DNA of 64,000 nt from Lysobacterales bacterium (GCA_019634735.1 JAHCAT010000009.1:62001-126000), one strand, 5' to 3'. Counted from the stretch's first letter, positions 9,826-19,164 are shown. Notes: generated by a model from the letters alone, not told the origin. Numbers and translations: made by a program.

Positions 9826-9831
9826 ATTCTA
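9826..9831 (-). promoter_or_regulatory. Candidate -10 element of ubiJ-ubiB
   Basis: TAGAAT reads on the minus strand and ends six bases before the ubiJ ATG. The same hexamer precedes speA, the indolepyruvate oxidoreductase gene and the right edge of the window. No good -35 is seen at 16-18 bases. If used, the mRNA would be leaderless or nearly so. Confidence 0.4.
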
Positions 9832-10015
9832 TCCGCTCGTTGCGTGAGGACGGCCGGAACGGCAGCGGTCCGGTGCCGCCCGGGTCCTGACGCGCGGCAC
9901 GGCAGCGTCAACAGGTCCGGCCCGCGACCCCCAGCCGGGCATCACCTGAATCGCGCCGCGCCGCAGCCGCACCCGGGCGTGACCCCAGGCGCCCGGGTCT
10001 GCGATGATCGGGCGC

Positions 10016-12070
10016 ATGTCCCGCCTGCTGATCGCGCTGTTGCTGGTCCTGCTGCTGCCCACGGCCCATGCCGCCTGGGAGCGCGAGGGCCAGTTGCCGT
10101 CGGGCGCGATCTTCAAGGTGGCGGTGCCTGAAGGCTGGCAGCCGGGCGATGGCCTGGTCGTCTTTCAGCGCGATCTTGCCCTGGAGCCCGACCGGATGCC
10201 TGGACTGGGCCCACTGGCGGCGCGCCAGCTGGCCCAGGGCTGGGCGGTGGCCAGCACCGGCTATAGCCAGGCCGGCTGGGCGCTGTTCGCCAGCGACCGC
10301 GACAACCGGGAGTTGCTGGAGCGCTTCCGCGCCGAGGTCGGTGCCCCCGGCCGGGTGCTGGGCTATGGGCAGGCCATGGGCGGCCTGGTCGCCCTGCAGA
10401 TGGCCGAGGATCCGCTGCTGGCGGTCGATGCCGCGCTCGCACTGTGTCCGGTCGCGGCCGGCCACCGTGCCTGGGAGTCGGCGCTCGACCTGCGGCTCCT
10501 GTACGACCAGGCCTGCGCCGGGGTCGAGGGTGGCGCGCTGCCGATGGCGGCGGACCGACCCTGGCTGGTGCCGCCCGAAGACCTGACGCCGTTCGGACTG
10601 GAGCGTGTGGTGCTTGCGGCCAATCGCTGCCTGGGCATCAACCGCGAGGCCTGGCGGCGCGACCCGGGCCAGCAGGCCCGCCTGGACATGCTGCTGGATC
10701 TGACCGGCATCGCCGATCCGGCCCATCTGCTGGTCGCGCTCGGCCATGCCACGCTCGGCCTGTCCGACCTGGTGCGCGATCCCGGCAAGCTGGCCGGCGC
10801 CGACGCCCTCGGCAACCAGGCGGTCGACTACGGCCCGGCCAACGTCAACGCGGCGATCCGTCGGGTGCCTGCCGATCCCTTCGCGGCGCTGGCGTTCCGC
10901 ATCCAGGCGGGGCTGCGCGGCGGCAGCACGGCACGCGCCCTGGTCGTGCATGGTGCCGCCGACCCCTTGCTGCCGGCCGGCCACGTCGACTGGCTGGCGC
11001 AGCGCTGGCCGCCGGCCAGCCTGGCCAGCGTCGTCCTCGACGACACCGGCCAGCGCGCCTGCGACATCGCTCCGGCCGAGTTGGCCGCCGCCTGGGACGC
11101 CCTGGTCGCCTGGGGTGGTTCCGGCGCCGCGGCGCCCGACGGCATCGAGATCCAGGCCCGCTGCCTGGCCGCGGTCGAGGCCGGCGAGGGCGACGGCCCG
11201 TGCCGGATCGCAACCGGGGAGCTGGCCGACCGGACGCCCCGGCTGCTTCCCCGCAGCTCCGGTCCGGGGGCCCTGGACGCACGCTTCAACGGCCACTGGC
11301 ACGATCCCGACCGCCCCGGCGAAGGCTGGTTGCTGGAGCTGCTCGACGACCGCTCCGCACTGGTGTACGGCTTCATCGCCCCGGCCAGCAGCGAGCACGC
11401 CGAGCAGCGCTGGCTGATCGGCACCGGCCTGGTCTCCGAGGACGGCATCCTCGTCGAGGCGGCCAGCACGATGCGCGGCGGCACCTTCGCCGGCAACCCG
11501 GCCAGCGGTGCGCCGCAGAGGGTTCCCTGGGGTCGCCTGCAGTTCGTGTTCGACGACTGCGGCAGCGCCCGCCTCCGCTACCAGGGTCCCGAGGGTTACG
11601 GCAACGGCGAGCGACGGCTGCTGCAACTCGCCGGCCAGGCCGACCACGCCTGCGGCGACGACGTCGGCAGCGGATCGGGACCGGGTGCGCTCAGCGGCAG
11701 CTGGTACCAGGCGGATCAGCCGGGACACGGCCTGGTGGTCAACGTCGGCCGAGACGGCGCGGCGTCCGTCGCCTGGTTCGGTTATGACCCGGTCAGCGGC
11801 GAGCAGGCCTGGCTGTTCGGATCCGGCCGCGTGGATGCCGTCGGCGAACTGGTCGTCGAGGACGTGGTCCGGCCTTCGGGCACCCGTTTCGACCGCTTCC
11901 TGCCGGCTGCGCTGGCACAGCCGCGCTGGGGCAGCCTGCGCCTGCGCTTCCACGGCTGCGACGCAGCCGTCCTGAACTGGCAGGCGGAGGAGTCCGCCTG
12001 GGGGGCAGGCGAGCTGCCCCTCACCCGGTTGACCCGGCCGGTCGGCCTGGGCGACTGCGGACTGCGCTGA
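10016..12070 (+). CDS. Secreted alpha/beta-hydrolase-like protein with two C-terminal beta repeats; catalytic residues apparently lost
   Basis: A 684-residue exported protein. ATG 10016 begins a clean signal peptide (MSRLLIALLLVLLLPTAHA); ATG 10004 is an alternative. Residues about 20-370 look like an alpha/beta hydrolase. The nucleophile elbow that should read GxSxG is GYGQAMGG, with Ala120 in the serine position. An aspartate (HGAADPL, Asp316) is kept. The usual C-terminal GHC motif reads RAC, with Ala348 where histidine is expected. Two related repeats of about 120 residues follow (about 420-545 and 558-680), each with GxW near its start, a G-W-L-x-G-x-G strand and a WGxLxxxF core. It may be a binding or structural pseudoenzyme. 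It stands alone, convergent with the acylase gene. Confidence 0.75.
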   Translation: MSRLLIALLLVLLLPTAHAAWEREGQLPSGAIFKVAVPEGWQPGDGLVVFQRDLALEPDRMPGLGPLAARQLAQGWAVASTGYSQAGWALFASDRDNRELLERFRAEVGAPGRVLGYGQAMGGLVALQMAEDPLLAVDAALALCPVAAGHRAWESALDLRLLYDQACAGVEGGALPMAADRPWLVPPEDLTPFGLERVVLAANRCLGINREAWRRDPGQQARLDMLLDLTGIADPAHLLVALGHATLGLSDLVRDPGKLAGADALGNQAVDYGPANVNAAIRRVPADPFAALAFRIQAGLRGGSTARALVVHGAADPLLPAGHVDWLAQRWPPASLASVVLDDTGQRACDIAPAELAAAWDALVAWGGSGAAAPDGIEIQARCLAAVEAGEGDGPCRIATGELADRTPRLLPRSSGPGALDARFNGHWHDPDRPGEGWLLELLDDRSALVYGFIAPASSEHAEQRWLIGTGLVSEDGILVEAASTMRGGTFAGNPASGAPQRVPWGRLQFVFDDCGSARLRYQGPEGYGNGERRLLQLAGQADHACGDDVGSGSGPGALSGSWYQADQPGHGLVVNVGRDGAASVAWFGYDPVSGEQAWLFGSGRVDAVGELVVEDVVRPSGTRFDRFLPAALAQPRWGSLRLRFHGCDAAVLNWQAEESAWGAGELPLTRLTRPVGLGDCGLR

Positions 12071-12134
12071 AGCCGCTGCGGGCATTGCCGACGAACCCGC
12101 AGCCCCGAACCATTCCCGTCCTGGTCCGCGTTCT

Positions 12135-12161
12135 TCCCGTCGCCGCCCGGGGGCGACGGGA
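12135..12161. terminator. GC stem-loop between convergent genes
   Basis: Ten-base-pair perfect stem TCCCGTCGCC (12135-12144) with its complement (12152-12161) and a seven-base loop, between the ends of the hydrolase-like gene (+) and the acylase gene (-). No T-run follows on either strand. Position suggests a shared terminator. Confidence 0.5.
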
Positions 12162-12174
12162 CAGGACGCTGCCC

Positions 12175-15078
12175 TCAGGGCAGGAAATTGACCACCGTCG
12201 GCGAGGCGGCTGCCGCCGCCGCGACGCCGATCCGCAGGGGGTGGTAGGCATTGGTCAGCCACCGGCCGAGCTGGCTGGCATAGGTGGCGCTGCCGAGCAC
12301 GCCGCTCTGGCCGCCGGGCAGGATCTGGAAGGCCGTGATCGGACTGCCCATCTCGCCGACGAAGCGCCGGGCCGGGCCGCTGCCGAAGGTGAAACCGTTG
12401 ACGCCCTGGGCGCGCACCCCATGTCCTGAGGCGTCGACCACCTCGTAGCCGCCGGGCCGCGCCAGGCCGGGCAGGCCCGGCGCGAGGTCGGAAAATCCGT
12501 ACGGGTTGGCACCGGGCAGGTTGAAGGGACCGCCCAGCGGATGCCTGAAGGTGATCCGGTGCAGCCGGCCCCAGCGGTAGTCGGACAGGCTGGTCGAGCC
12601 GCCGAAGGCGGGTGCGTAGGCCGGGCTGGCCATCGCGTCCAGACCGTCCTTCAGGGCCTTGAGCAGCACGAAGTCGCGGCGCGCGGCCGCCGTCGGCGCG
12701 CCAGCCACCTGGAAGAAGTCCAGGCCGGAGGCGCTGCGGCCGCCGAGCAGGGCGAAGTTGTCGAGCAGGAACTTGAGACCGGTGTAGGCCTCGTTGTTGC
12801 CCGGCAGCGCGGCGCCCAGGCCGACCCGGGACAGCGTGGCGTCGATGGTCGAGCGCACCGCGAAACTGCGCCAGTGCGCCCAGATCGAGGCCGCGACGCT
12901 GGCATCGATCTGCGCCTGACCGGGCGTCGGCAGGTCCGCCGGATTGTCGCCGGGGTCGTAGCCCTGGGCGATGCCGGTCGGCGTCGAGTAGTCCCAGGCA
13001 CGCAGGCGGTCTATCGCTTCGGCGACGCGTGCGTCGCCGGCCAGCGCGGCCAGTTCCGGCCAGGCGCCGCCGGCGCGGGCGTTGTCGAAGGCGGCGATCA
13101 GGTGCGGCAGCACCAGTTCCGCGTCGAGCTGGCGGTTGTCGGCCTGCAGAACGCGCATGTCGTCCAGGGTGAGCTTGCGGCCGCTGGCGATCAGCCGCTG
13201 CAGTTCGCGGTCGATGCGGCCCATCCGGTACGAGGAGGAACCGCCGCTGTCCAGGTAGTGTATGCCGCCGCCCGGTCGCAGCTGGTTGAGGGCGTTGTTG
13301 TCCAGCGAGAATCCGGACGGGTCGTTGTTGGCGTTGGCCACGTAGCCTGTGGCCGGGTTGACCACGAAGGGCATCTCCGATGCCGGCAGGATCTCATACG
13401 GCAACGCCTGGTTCGGTTGCGGATTCTGGCGCGGCAGCCAGCCGTGGCGTTGCGGCCCGGCGCCGTTGCGGATGAACCACGGCGGCACTCCGCCATCGGG
13501 CTGGCCGAGCAGCTGCAGGTCCTCGCGGACCGCGGCCTCGCCCGTGGTGAAGTAGGCGATGTTGCCGTCGACGTCGCCGTAGATGAAATTCTGCGAACCG
13601 ACGTCGAAGTAGGACAGCGCCTCGCGGAACTGCGCGAGGTTCTGCGCGGCGTTGATGCGCCGGAACGACTCCAGCTCGAAGGTCGGGCCCCAGCCGGCAT
13701 AGGCCACGGACAGGCCGCTGCTGCCGCTGATCTGCAGCACCGGCCCGTTGTTCCGGCGCGGCACGAGCACGGTGATCGCCCCGTTCAGGTAGCCGATCGA
13801 GTTGTCCCGCACCACGTCGTCGGGCTGGCCGCTGCCGGGCCGGTTGACGAAGAAGCTCTGGAACACCCACTGCACCGCTTCCTCCACGCCGTTGTGCACG
13901 GTGGCGTAGGGCAGGCCCAGGGTGTTGACGCGGAAGGTCTCCTGGTAGACGTCGGTGACATCCAGCGAATTGGTGGTGGTGCCCCAGCAGATGCGCAGGT
14001 TGCAACCCTGGATGATGCCCGGCACGCCGGGCAGGCTGACGCCGACGGCATCGAGCGGCGTCGCGCCGTGGCGTGGATCGGTGGAATGGATGTGATGGGT
14101 GATGAAGATCGACGGCAGGCCCAGGCCAAGGTGCGGATCGTTGGCCACCAGGGCCCGGCCGCTGGCGGTATGCACGCCGGCCACCGCCCATTCGTTGCTG
14201 CCGATCGGACTCTCCCTGCGGTCCAGGGCGCGCTCGAACAGGGTCAGGCCGGACAGCTTGTCGCGCAGGCCGCGGGCCAGCTCGACGGTGTCCGCACCGA
14301 TCAGCGGGGCGTGGCTGCCGGCGTGGCCGAAGATTCCATCGAGCGGATCGGTCGCGGCGGTCTCGGTCACCCCTGCCGGCAGGCCGGCGTCGCCCGGCAC
14401 GAAGCCGGGCACCGAGACCCGGCCGTCCGCCGGCGCCGCCCGGTGGGTGTCGCCGAAGTACAGCGCGGCACCGTCGAAGCCGGCTGCCGCGCCGGCCTGC
14501 AGATAGGCGGCGAAGCGCAGGGTCGGCTCGATGTCGAGATCGAAGGAGAGCTGGAAGGCCAGGGCCTTGCCGATCACCAGCGTGTCGACCGGCTCCCAGG
14601 CCGGCACCCGGGTGATCTCGAGCGCGGCGTACTCGGGCGGCAACGGGTTGCTGCGCAGCCAGTGATTGACGCCGTCGGCGTAGGCCTTCAGCCAGCCGCG
14701 GGTGTCCGCCGACATCGCCAGCCAGGTGGCCAGCGCCGCGCGGCGCAGCCCGATGGTGCGGGTCTGCACGTCGTCGGCCAGGCGCGCGCTGCCGACCAGT
14801 TCTGCCAGGGTGCCGCTGGCACCGCGCCGGTTGGCGTCCATCTGGAAGAAGCGGTCGCGGGCATGCGCCCAGCCCTGCAGAAAGGCGGCATCGTTGTCGG
14901 TCCGGGCCCGGACCAGCGCAATGCCCTCGGCGTCGTAGGCGACCGACCCCGGGGCGGACAGTCCGGTGCCGGTGATCGTGGTGGACTGGGCCAGGGCGGG
15001 TCCGGCGAGCACCGCCAGGACGGTGGCGGCCAAGCGCGCCCGTCCAGACGGCCGGGAGGGATTCGGATGCTGGGACAT
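12175..15078 (-). CDS. Penicillin-acylase-type Ntn hydrolase, exported
   Basis: A 967-residue pre-pro-enzyme of the penicillin/N-acyl-homoserine-lactone acylase family. ATG 15078 is chosen because GGAG lies six bases upstream and a signal peptide follows (LAATVLAVLAGPALAQ). These enzymes cleave themselves to expose the N-terminal serine of the beta chain. That serine is visible in GSNEWAV at residue 294, giving a leader plus alpha chain of about 25-270 and a beta chain from Ser294. Supporting family motifs include NDPHLGLGLPS and the glycine-rich GVSLPGVPGIIQG. It would act in the periplasm on amide-linked acyl groups. The substrate (beta-lactam, acyl-homoserine lactone, lipopeptide) cannot be told from sequence. 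No luxI/luxR genes are nearby. Confidence 0.9.
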   Translation of the reverse strand: MSQHPNPSRPSGRARLAATVLAVLAGPALAQSTTITGTGLSAPGSVAYDAEGIALVRARTDNDAAFLQGWAHARDRFFQMDANRRGASGTLAELVGSARLADDVQTRTIGLRRAALATWLAMSADTRGWLKAYADGVNHWLRSNPLPPEYAALEITRVPAWEPVDTLVIGKALAFQLSFDLDIEPTLRFAAYLQAGAAAGFDGAALYFGDTHRAAPADGRVSVPGFVPGDAGLPAGVTETAATDPLDGIFGHAGSHAPLIGADTVELARGLRDKLSGLTLFERALDRRESPIGSNEWAVAGVHTASGRALVANDPHLGLGLPSIFITHHIHSTDPRHGATPLDAVGVSLPGVPGIIQGCNLRICWGTTTNSLDVTDVYQETFRVNTLGLPYATVHNGVEEAVQWVFQSFFVNRPGSGQPDDVVRDNSIGYLNGAITVLVPRRNNGPVLQISGSSGLSVAYAGWGPTFELESFRRINAAQNLAQFREALSYFDVGSQNFIYGDVDGNIAYFTTGEAAVREDLQLLGQPDGGVPPWFIRNGAGPQRHGWLPRQNPQPNQALPYEILPASEMPFVVNPATGYVANANNDPSGFSLDNNALNQLRPGGGIHYLDSGGSSSYRMGRIDRELQRLIASGRKLTLDDMRVLQADNRQLDAELVLPHLIAAFDNARAGGAWPELAALAGDARVAEAIDRLRAWDYSTPTGIAQGYDPGDNPADLPTPGQAQIDASVAASIWAHWRSFAVRSTIDATLSRVGLGAALPGNNEAYTGLKFLLDNFALLGGRSASGLDFFQVAGAPTAAARRDFVLLKALKDGLDAMASPAYAPAFGGSTSLSDYRWGRLHRITFRHPLGGPFNLPGANPYGFSDLAPGLPGLARPGGYEVVDASGHGVRAQGVNGFTFGSGPARRFVGEMGSPITAFQILPGGQSGVLGSATYASQLGRWLTNAYHPLRIGVAAAAAASPTVVNFLP

Positions 15079-15247
15079 GGTCGGCTCCGGGGTCGGACTG
15101 CCCGGGAAGGCAGCAGGGTACGCACCCGTATGGAACCACGTCGTCGCCGACAATCCGAGACGCGGTGCACCATTCGCCCGATCCGCCGGCCGCGACCGGC
15201 CGGTGGCCCGGCTTTCGAGTGCGGCGCCCGGGCCGTGCCGCTGGCGG

Positions 15248-16108
15248 TTACTCGCCCAGCGCCTCGCGCAGGAACTCCGGCACCGCCAGCGACGCGCGAT
15301 GGATCTCGGCGTTGTAGTAGCGGGTCGGGAAGGTCTTGGTCTGGGCGCCGCGTTCGCGGAAACCGTCCAGGTCGACGCCCTTGCGCGCCATCGTGCAGCT
15401 CCACCAGCCCGAGGGGTAGCACGGCTGCGGGAAGCACAGGGTACGCAGGCTGTGGAAGCCGCAGCCCTTCATCTTGCTGCGCATGTCGCGCAGCAGGTCG
15501 GTGTGCACCAGTGGCGACTCGCTCTGCTGCACCAGGATGCCGCCGCTGCGCAGCGCCTTCAGCGCGTTGCGGTAGAAGGATTCGTTGAACAGGCCCTCGG
15601 CCGGACCGATCGGATCGGTGGAGTCGACGATGATCACGTCGATCGATTCCGGCTCGGCCTCGGCCATGAACTTGATGCCGTCCTCGAAACGCAGTTCCGC
15701 GCGCGGATCGCCGTTGGCCTCGCACAGCTCCGGGAAGTACTTCTCGGCGAGGCGGGTGACCCGCTCGTCGATCTCGATCTGGATGCAGCGCTCGACCTCG
15801 TCGTGGCGCAGCACTTCGCGCAGGGTGCCGCAGTCGCCGCCGCCGATGATGACCACGCGCTTGGCGCGCGGGTGGGTGAACAGCACCGGGTGCGCCATCA
15901 TCTCGTGATAGAGGAAGTTGTCGCGGCCGGTCACCATCATGCAGCCGTCGATCACCATCAGGTTGCCCCAGTCGGTGCTCTCCCAGATCTCGATGTTCTG
16001 GAACGGCGTCTGCTCGGCGTGCAGCTGACGGGTCACCCGGAAGCCGATGGCGGAGCCCGAGTACTCGTGCGTCTCGTGGAACCAGGTCGGGGCGGTGGCG
16101 TCGGTCAT
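15248..16108 (-). CDS. speE: Spermidine synthase
   Basis: A 286-residue aminopropyltransferase. It transfers the aminopropyl group of decarboxylated S-adenosylmethionine to putrescine, in the cytoplasm. The family signatures are VVIIGGGDCGTLREVLRH (nucleotide-binding loop), VERCIQIEID, and the catalytic-site stretch DSTDPIGPAEGLF. The length matches E. coli SpeE (288). The start ATG 16108 gives the conserved N-terminus WFHETHEYSGSAIGF. It is divergent from speA across a 129-base shared promoter region. No speB (agmatinase), aguA or speD gene is in the window, so the intermediate steps must be encoded elsewhere. Confidence 0.96.
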   Translation of the reverse strand: MTDATAPTWFHETHEYSGSAIGFRVTRQLHAEQTPFQNIEIWESTDWGNLMVIDGCMMVTGRDNFLYHEMMAHPVLFTHPRAKRVVIIGGGDCGTLREVLRHDEVERCIQIEIDERVTRLAEKYFPELCEANGDPRAELRFEDGIKFMAEAEPESIDVIIVDSTDPIGPAEGLFNESFYRNALKALRSGGILVQQSESPLVHTDLLRDMRSKMKGCGFHSLRTLCFPQPCYPSGWWSCTMARKGVDLDGFRERGAQTKTFPTRYYNAEIHRASLAVPEFLREALGE

Positions 16109-16134
16109 GGCGGGCGTCCGGATGCGGGGCGCGG

Positions 16135-16212
16135 ATTGTAGCCGACCGCAGGACGCACGGTTGTCGACGCCCGGGTGCCCCGGGGCGGACGCGCCGGCCC
16201 GCGCTGTAGAAT
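16135..16212. promoter_or_regulatory. Divergent speE/speA promoter region
   Basis: On the minus strand TACAAT (16135-16140) lies 26 bases upstream of the speE ATG. On the plus strand TAGAAT (16207-16212) lies 25 bases upstream of the speA ATG. Both resemble -10 elements; I see no convincing -35 at standard spacing for either. Confidence 0.4.
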
Positions 16213-16237
16213 CCCCGCGATCCGCACCGGAAAACCG

Positions 16238-18124
16238 ATGACCGACTTCAGCCTCGACGATGCCCGCCGTACCTACTCCCTGCCCTACTGGGGCGAGGGC
16301 TACTTCGACGTCGATGCCGACGGTCGGCTGGTGGTGCGCCCGGACCGCAGCCCGGAGCGGCAGATCGCCCTGGCCGACGTGGTCGCACAGGCGCGCGAGC
16401 AGGGCCTGAAGCTGCCGCTGCTGGTGCGCTTCGCCGACATCCTCGGCGACCGGCTGGCGCAGATGCAGGCGGCGTTCGCCCGGGCGATGGCCGCGCAGGG
16501 CTACGACGGCGGCTACACCGCGGTCTATCCGATCAAGGTCAACCAGCACATGGGCGTCGCCGGCGAGTTGGTCGGCCGCGCCGACGGCCGCCCCGGCTTC
16601 GGCCTGGAGGCCGGCAGCAAGCCCGAGTTGATCGCCGTGCTGGCGCTGTCGCGCGGCGGCATCGTGATCTGCAACGGCTACAAGGACCGCGAGTACATCC
16701 GCCTGGCCCTGATCGGGCGGCGACTGGGCCTGGACGTGTTCATCGTCATCGAGAGCCCGGCCGAACTCGACATCGTGCTGGAAGAGGCCGCTGCCCTCGG
16801 TGTGTCGCCCCTGCTGGGCGCCCGCCTGCGGCTGGCGTCCCTGGGCGCCGGCAAGTGGCAGAACACCGGTGGCGACAAGGCCAAGTTCGGGCTGTCGCCG
16901 CGGCAGCTGCTGGACCTGGTCGAGCGCCTGCGCGCGTCCGGCCAGCTGGACGCCCTCAAGCTGCTGCACTTTCACATGGGTTCCCAGATCTCCAACCTGC
17001 GCGACATCGCCGGCGGCATGCGCGAGGCGACCCGTTACATGACCGAGATGGCGCGCCTGGGCGCCGACATCCGCTACATGGACGTCGGCGGCGGCCTGGG
17101 CATCGACTACGAGGGCACCCGTTCGCGCAGCTATTGCTCGATCAACTATTCGCTGGACCAGTACGCGGGCACGGTGGTCGAGGCGATCGCCGAAGCCTGC
17201 CGCGAGGCCGGCATGGCGGCGCCGCACGTGCTGACCGAGGCCGGACGGGCGATGACCGCGCACCATGCCGTGCTGGTCGCCAACGTCAGCGAGGTCGAGA
17301 CCGCGCCGGCCGGGGCGCTGCCGCCGGTCGGCGAGGCCGAACCAGCGGCGATCGGCCACCTGCGCGCGGTGCTCGCCGACTTCGACCGGCGTCCGGCGCT
17401 GGAGCTCTACCACGAGGCGGTGCATTTCCTGGCCGAGGGCCAGGCGCGCTACGCCACCGGCGAGCTGACGCTGGAAGGCCGGGCCGCACTGGACGACCTG
17501 TTCTACGCGATCGCGCACGGCGTGCGGGCCCGGCTGAAGACCGACGAGCGCGCGCATCGCCAGGTGCTGGACGACCTGAACGACAAGCTGGTCGACAAGT
17601 ACTTCGTCAATTTCTCGGTGTTCCAGTCGATCCCCGACGTCTGGGCGATCGACCAGGTGTTCCCGATCGTGCCGATCGAGCGGCTCGGCGAGCGTCCCGA
17701 CCGGCAGGGCGTGATCGTCGACCTGACCTGCGATTCCGACGGTCGCATCGACGCCTATGTCGATTCCGAGGGCGTCGATTCCAGCCTGCCGCTGCATGCC
17801 CTGCGCGAGGGCGAACCCTATCGTCTGGCGATCTGCCTGGTCGGCGCCTACCAGGAGACCCTGGGCGACATCCACAACCTGTTCGGCGACACCGACTCGG
17901 TCAATGTCATGCTGGCCGACGGCCGCTTCGAGCTGCGCCAGCCGCGCCGCGGCGACACCGCCGACCGTCTGCTCGGCTACGTCGGCTACGACGTCAACGA
18001 CCTGCGCAGGCTGCTCGCCCTCAAGCTGGACCGCGCGGGCCTGGCTGGCAGCGAGCGCGCCAGCCTGCACGGCCAGCTCGAGGCCGGCCTGACCGCCTAT
18101 ACCTATCTCGACGACGCCGGTTGA
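16238..18124 (+). CDS. speA: Biosynthetic arginine decarboxylase
   Basis: A 628-residue PLP enzyme that converts arginine to agmatine, the first step of the arginine route to putrescine. The PLP-lysine motif AVYPIKVNQ is at about residues 99-107. The glycine-rich phosphate-binding motif MDVGGGLGIDYEG is near 280. The C-terminal active-site signature CDSDGRIDAYV is near 500. The length agrees with the SpeA family (about 630), which is longer than ornithine or diaminopimelate decarboxylases. ATG 16238 gives the normal start MTDFSLDDARRTYSLPYWGEG; longer in-frame starts add unconserved sequence. It is divergent from speE and convergent with the ATP-grasp gene. Confidence 0.96.
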   Translation: MTDFSLDDARRTYSLPYWGEGYFDVDADGRLVVRPDRSPERQIALADVVAQAREQGLKLPLLVRFADILGDRLAQMQAAFARAMAAQGYDGGYTAVYPIKVNQHMGVAGELVGRADGRPGFGLEAGSKPELIAVLALSRGGIVICNGYKDREYIRLALIGRRLGLDVFIVIESPAELDIVLEEAAALGVSPLLGARLRLASLGAGKWQNTGGDKAKFGLSPRQLLDLVERLRASGQLDALKLLHFHMGSQISNLRDIAGGMREATRYMTEMARLGADIRYMDVGGGLGIDYEGTRSRSYCSINYSLDQYAGTVVEAIAEACREAGMAAPHVLTEAGRAMTAHHAVLVANVSEVETAPAGALPPVGEAEPAAIGHLRAVLADFDRRPALELYHEAVHFLAEGQARYATGELTLEGRAALDDLFYAIAHGVRARLKTDERAHRQVLDDLNDKLVDKYFVNFSVFQSIPDVWAIDQVFPIVPIERLGERPDRQGVIVDLTCDSDGRIDAYVDSEGVDSSLPLHALREGEPYRLAICLVGAYQETLGDIHNLFGDTDSVNVMLADGRFELRQPRRGDTADRLLGYVGYDVNDLRRLLALKLDRAGLAGSERASLHGQLEAGLTAYTYLDDAG

Positions 18125-18155
18125 GCCCGGTCTCGACGGTGGCAGGGCCTGCCGC

Positions 18156-19013
18156 TCAGAGACAGCGCTGCAGCGCGTCGACCAGCCGGTCGGCGCTGCC
18201 GGGCGCGTGGTCCAGGAACAGCGAAGGTTCGGTCAGTTCCAGTTCGAGCAGGCGCGGCCCCTCGGGCGAGGGCAGCAGGTCGACCCGCGCATACGGCAGC
18301 CGTCCGAACGGTTGTGCGGCCAGCACCTGTTCGGCGACCGACCGTTCCTGCGCCGATGGCGTGCGTTCGCGAATGTGCTCCGGTGCGAACAGGGCCCGCG
18401 TCGATCCGGCCTGGCGCTTCAGCAGCGGCCCCTTGCGGATGGCGTGCGAGAACTCGCCGTCGAAGTAGAGCAGGGCGGTCTCGCCGGCCTCGTCGACCTG
18501 ATCCAGGTAGGGCTGGACCAGCACATGCAGTCCCTGCGCCTGCAGCTGCCGGGCATGGTCGACGGCCTGCTCGCGCTCGCTGGCCAGAAAGCGCCGGGCG
18601 CCGCGCGAACCGGCGCCGACCGTCGGCTTGACCACGAATTCGGGCCAGCCGGGCAGAGTGCCGGCATCCTCGTCCGGCGCCAGGAAATGGCTGGGCACCA
18701 CCGGCGCGCCTGCGTCCGCCAGGACGCCCAGGTACCGCTTGTCGGTGTTCCAGCGCACCACCTCGGGGGCATTGAGCAGGCGCGTCCGGGCGGCAACAGC
18801 ATCGCACCAGGCGAGAAAGCCCGGCAACCGGCCGGTGTAGTCCCAGGTCGAACGCAGCAGCACCAGGTCGAACCTTGCCCAGGACACCGTGGCGTCGTCC
18901 CAGGCACGCACCTGGGCGTCCCAGCCTGCCCGTTCAAGGGCGGCGAGCAGGGGTGGCAGATCCTCGTCCAGCGGCAGGGCCGGGACGGCGGTGGCCAGGG
19001 CGATCAGGGGCAT
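18156..19013 (-). CDS. ATP-grasp domain protein
   Basis: A 285-residue protein with an ATP-grasp fold. The N-terminal part ends in LLRSTWDY, and the central ATP-binding segment includes FVVKPTVGAGSRG. Metal and phosphate ligands appear as YARVDLLP and LELELTEPSLF near the C-terminus, an arrangement like glutathione-synthetase-type ATP-grasp ligases. Members of this broad group join an acid to an amine using ATP, but this subfamily has no assigned substrate that I recall. It converges on speA across 31 bases, which is not evidence of a shared pathway. It is a soluble cytoplasmic protein. Confidence 0.8.
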   Translation of the reverse strand: MPLIALATAVPALPLDEDLPPLLAALERAGWDAQVRAWDDATVSWARFDLVLLRSTWDYTGRLPGFLAWCDAVAARTRLLNAPEVVRWNTDKRYLGVLADAGAPVVPSHFLAPDEDAGTLPGWPEFVVKPTVGAGSRGARRFLASEREQAVDHARQLQAQGLHVLVQPYLDQVDEAGETALLYFDGEFSHAIRKGPLLKRQAGSTRALFAPEHIRERTPSAQERSVAEQVLAAQPFGRLPYARVDLLPSPEGPRLLELELTEPSLFLDHAPGSADRLVDALQRCL

Positions 19014-19100
19014 GCCGGCATTGTCGGGGTCGCCGCCGGCAGCGGCAAGGGAAGGTCGGATCGATTCAGGCCTTCCTCCGGCCCAGGGACGGGCCGGCGC

Positions 19101-19126
19101 GAATCGAGCACGCCAGTGCTCGATTC
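19101..19126. repeat. Stem-loop 1 of a three-hairpin cluster
   Basis: Perfect 11-bp inverted repeat GAATCGAGCAC (19101-19111) with GTGCTCGATTC (19116-19126), loop gcca. It lies between two minus-strand genes, upstream of the ATP-grasp start and beyond the S8 protease terminator. Confidence 0.6.
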
Positions 19127-19164
19127 ATCGGAGCCGGGCACGGACATCTGCCGAGCCCGGCGAG

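Noticed and set aside
12541-15588. A 1015-codon open frame on the + strand
   Set aside because: Antisense to the acylase gene, with a composition typical of shadow frames and no recognisable domain.
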